Source of the DNA: an uncultured Acetatifactor sp.
GTDB taxonomy: Bacteria > Bacillota > Clostridia > Lachnospirales > Lachnospiraceae
DNA: 6,955 nucleotides
Assembly (NCBI GenBank): GCA_910589035.1
Contig: CAJUSI010000029.1
Span: 1-6,955 of the forward strand
Reading direction: 5' to 3'
In this document: positions 6,950 through 6,955 of the stretch, in pieces
Position numbering within the stretch: the stretch's first letter is position 1
How the letters are laid out: each line of letters begins with the position of its first letter
Position numbers and translations under genes: made by a program
Notes under the pieces: model-generated
Database searches by the model: none
Seen by the model: only the letters and a program-made list of their open reading frames with translations
What the model was told of the DNA's origin: nothing

Positions 6950-6955
6950 ATGAAT
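6950..6955 (+). CDS. Start of a downstream gene, only the first two codons visible
   Basis: ATG AAT follows a well-placed ribosome binding site and promoter, so a gene very likely begins here and leaves the window. The product cannot be identified from two codons. A transposase is a guess based only on the hairpin-protected leader. Confidence 0.45.

Larger units (their letters stand above)
6779..6955 (+). mobile_element. AT-rich non-coding tail, possibly the left end of an insertion sequence
   Basis: Coding stops at 6778 and base composition shifts abruptly to AT-rich. A GAGGCTGT stretch at 6783-6790 resembles insertion-sequence ends, but the other end is not in the window, so inverted repeats and target duplications cannot be checked. 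Two TATAAT boxes (6798-6803 and 6830-6835) lack good -35 partners. GGAATTCC (6846-6853) is a short palindrome. The promoter-hairpin-ribosome binding site-ATG arrangement that follows is listed separately. No convincing intrinsic terminator for the operon is visible: AGGA-GCT-TCCT (6818-6828) is only a 4-bp stem with no U-run. The segment could equally be an ordinary intergenic leader. Confidence 0.35.

Noticed and set aside
1..6955. CRISPR array, tRNA, rRNA or riboswitch
   Set aside because: I found no regularly spaced direct repeats, no cloverleaf or rRNA-like segment and no long leader before any operon gene. The only long structured element is the hairpin at 6875-6945.

Overview
The window reads as part of a Gram-positive, low-to-mid GC anaerobe of the Clostridia, most likely a Lachnospiraceae-type gut bacterium. 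The reasons are canonical AGGAGG-like ribosome binding sites, very tight gene packing, a Gram-positive-style lipoprotein signal, and a protein repertoire (LRR and immunity-like proteins) typical of those genomes. This placement is an inference; there is no rRNA or other taxonomic marker gene here.

Five genes run head to tail on the + strand from the left edge to 6778 and look like one operon. (1) 2-850 is the 3' part of a leucine-rich-repeat (LRR) protein that starts upstream of the window. (2) 880-2613 is a mosaic protein: short N-terminal LRRs, an acidic linker, an immunity-like middle domain and a C-terminal SMI1/KNR4 (SUKH)-like domain. (3) 2638-3912 is a secreted lipoprotein of unknown function. 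(4) 3915-5231 is an unrecognised, charged cytosolic protein. (5) 5228-6778 is a protein whose C-terminal half resembles DUF4132, the conserved domain of E. coli MolR/YehI. The spacings are 29 nt, 24 nt, 2 nt and a 4-nt ATGA overlap, so translational coupling is likely for the last three genes.

The combination of LRR proteins, a SUKH-like immunity domain, a lipoprotein and a DUF4132-like protein suggests an accessory locus for inter-bacterial or anti-phage conflict (toxin immunity, or a MolR-type conflict system) rather than core metabolism. No catalytic toxin domain and no NTPase is visible in the window. If they exist, they lie outside it or in the unrecognised proteins.

After 6778 the sequence becomes AT-rich and non-coding. 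It contains a good promoter (-35 TTGATA, -10 TAAAAT), a long imperfect hairpin (6875-6945), a strong ribosome binding site inside the hairpin's right arm, and an ATG at 6950 that begins a new gene leaving the window. The layout resembles the left end of an insertion sequence whose transposase is shielded from read-through transcription, but the coding sequence is not visible, so the IS call is tentative.
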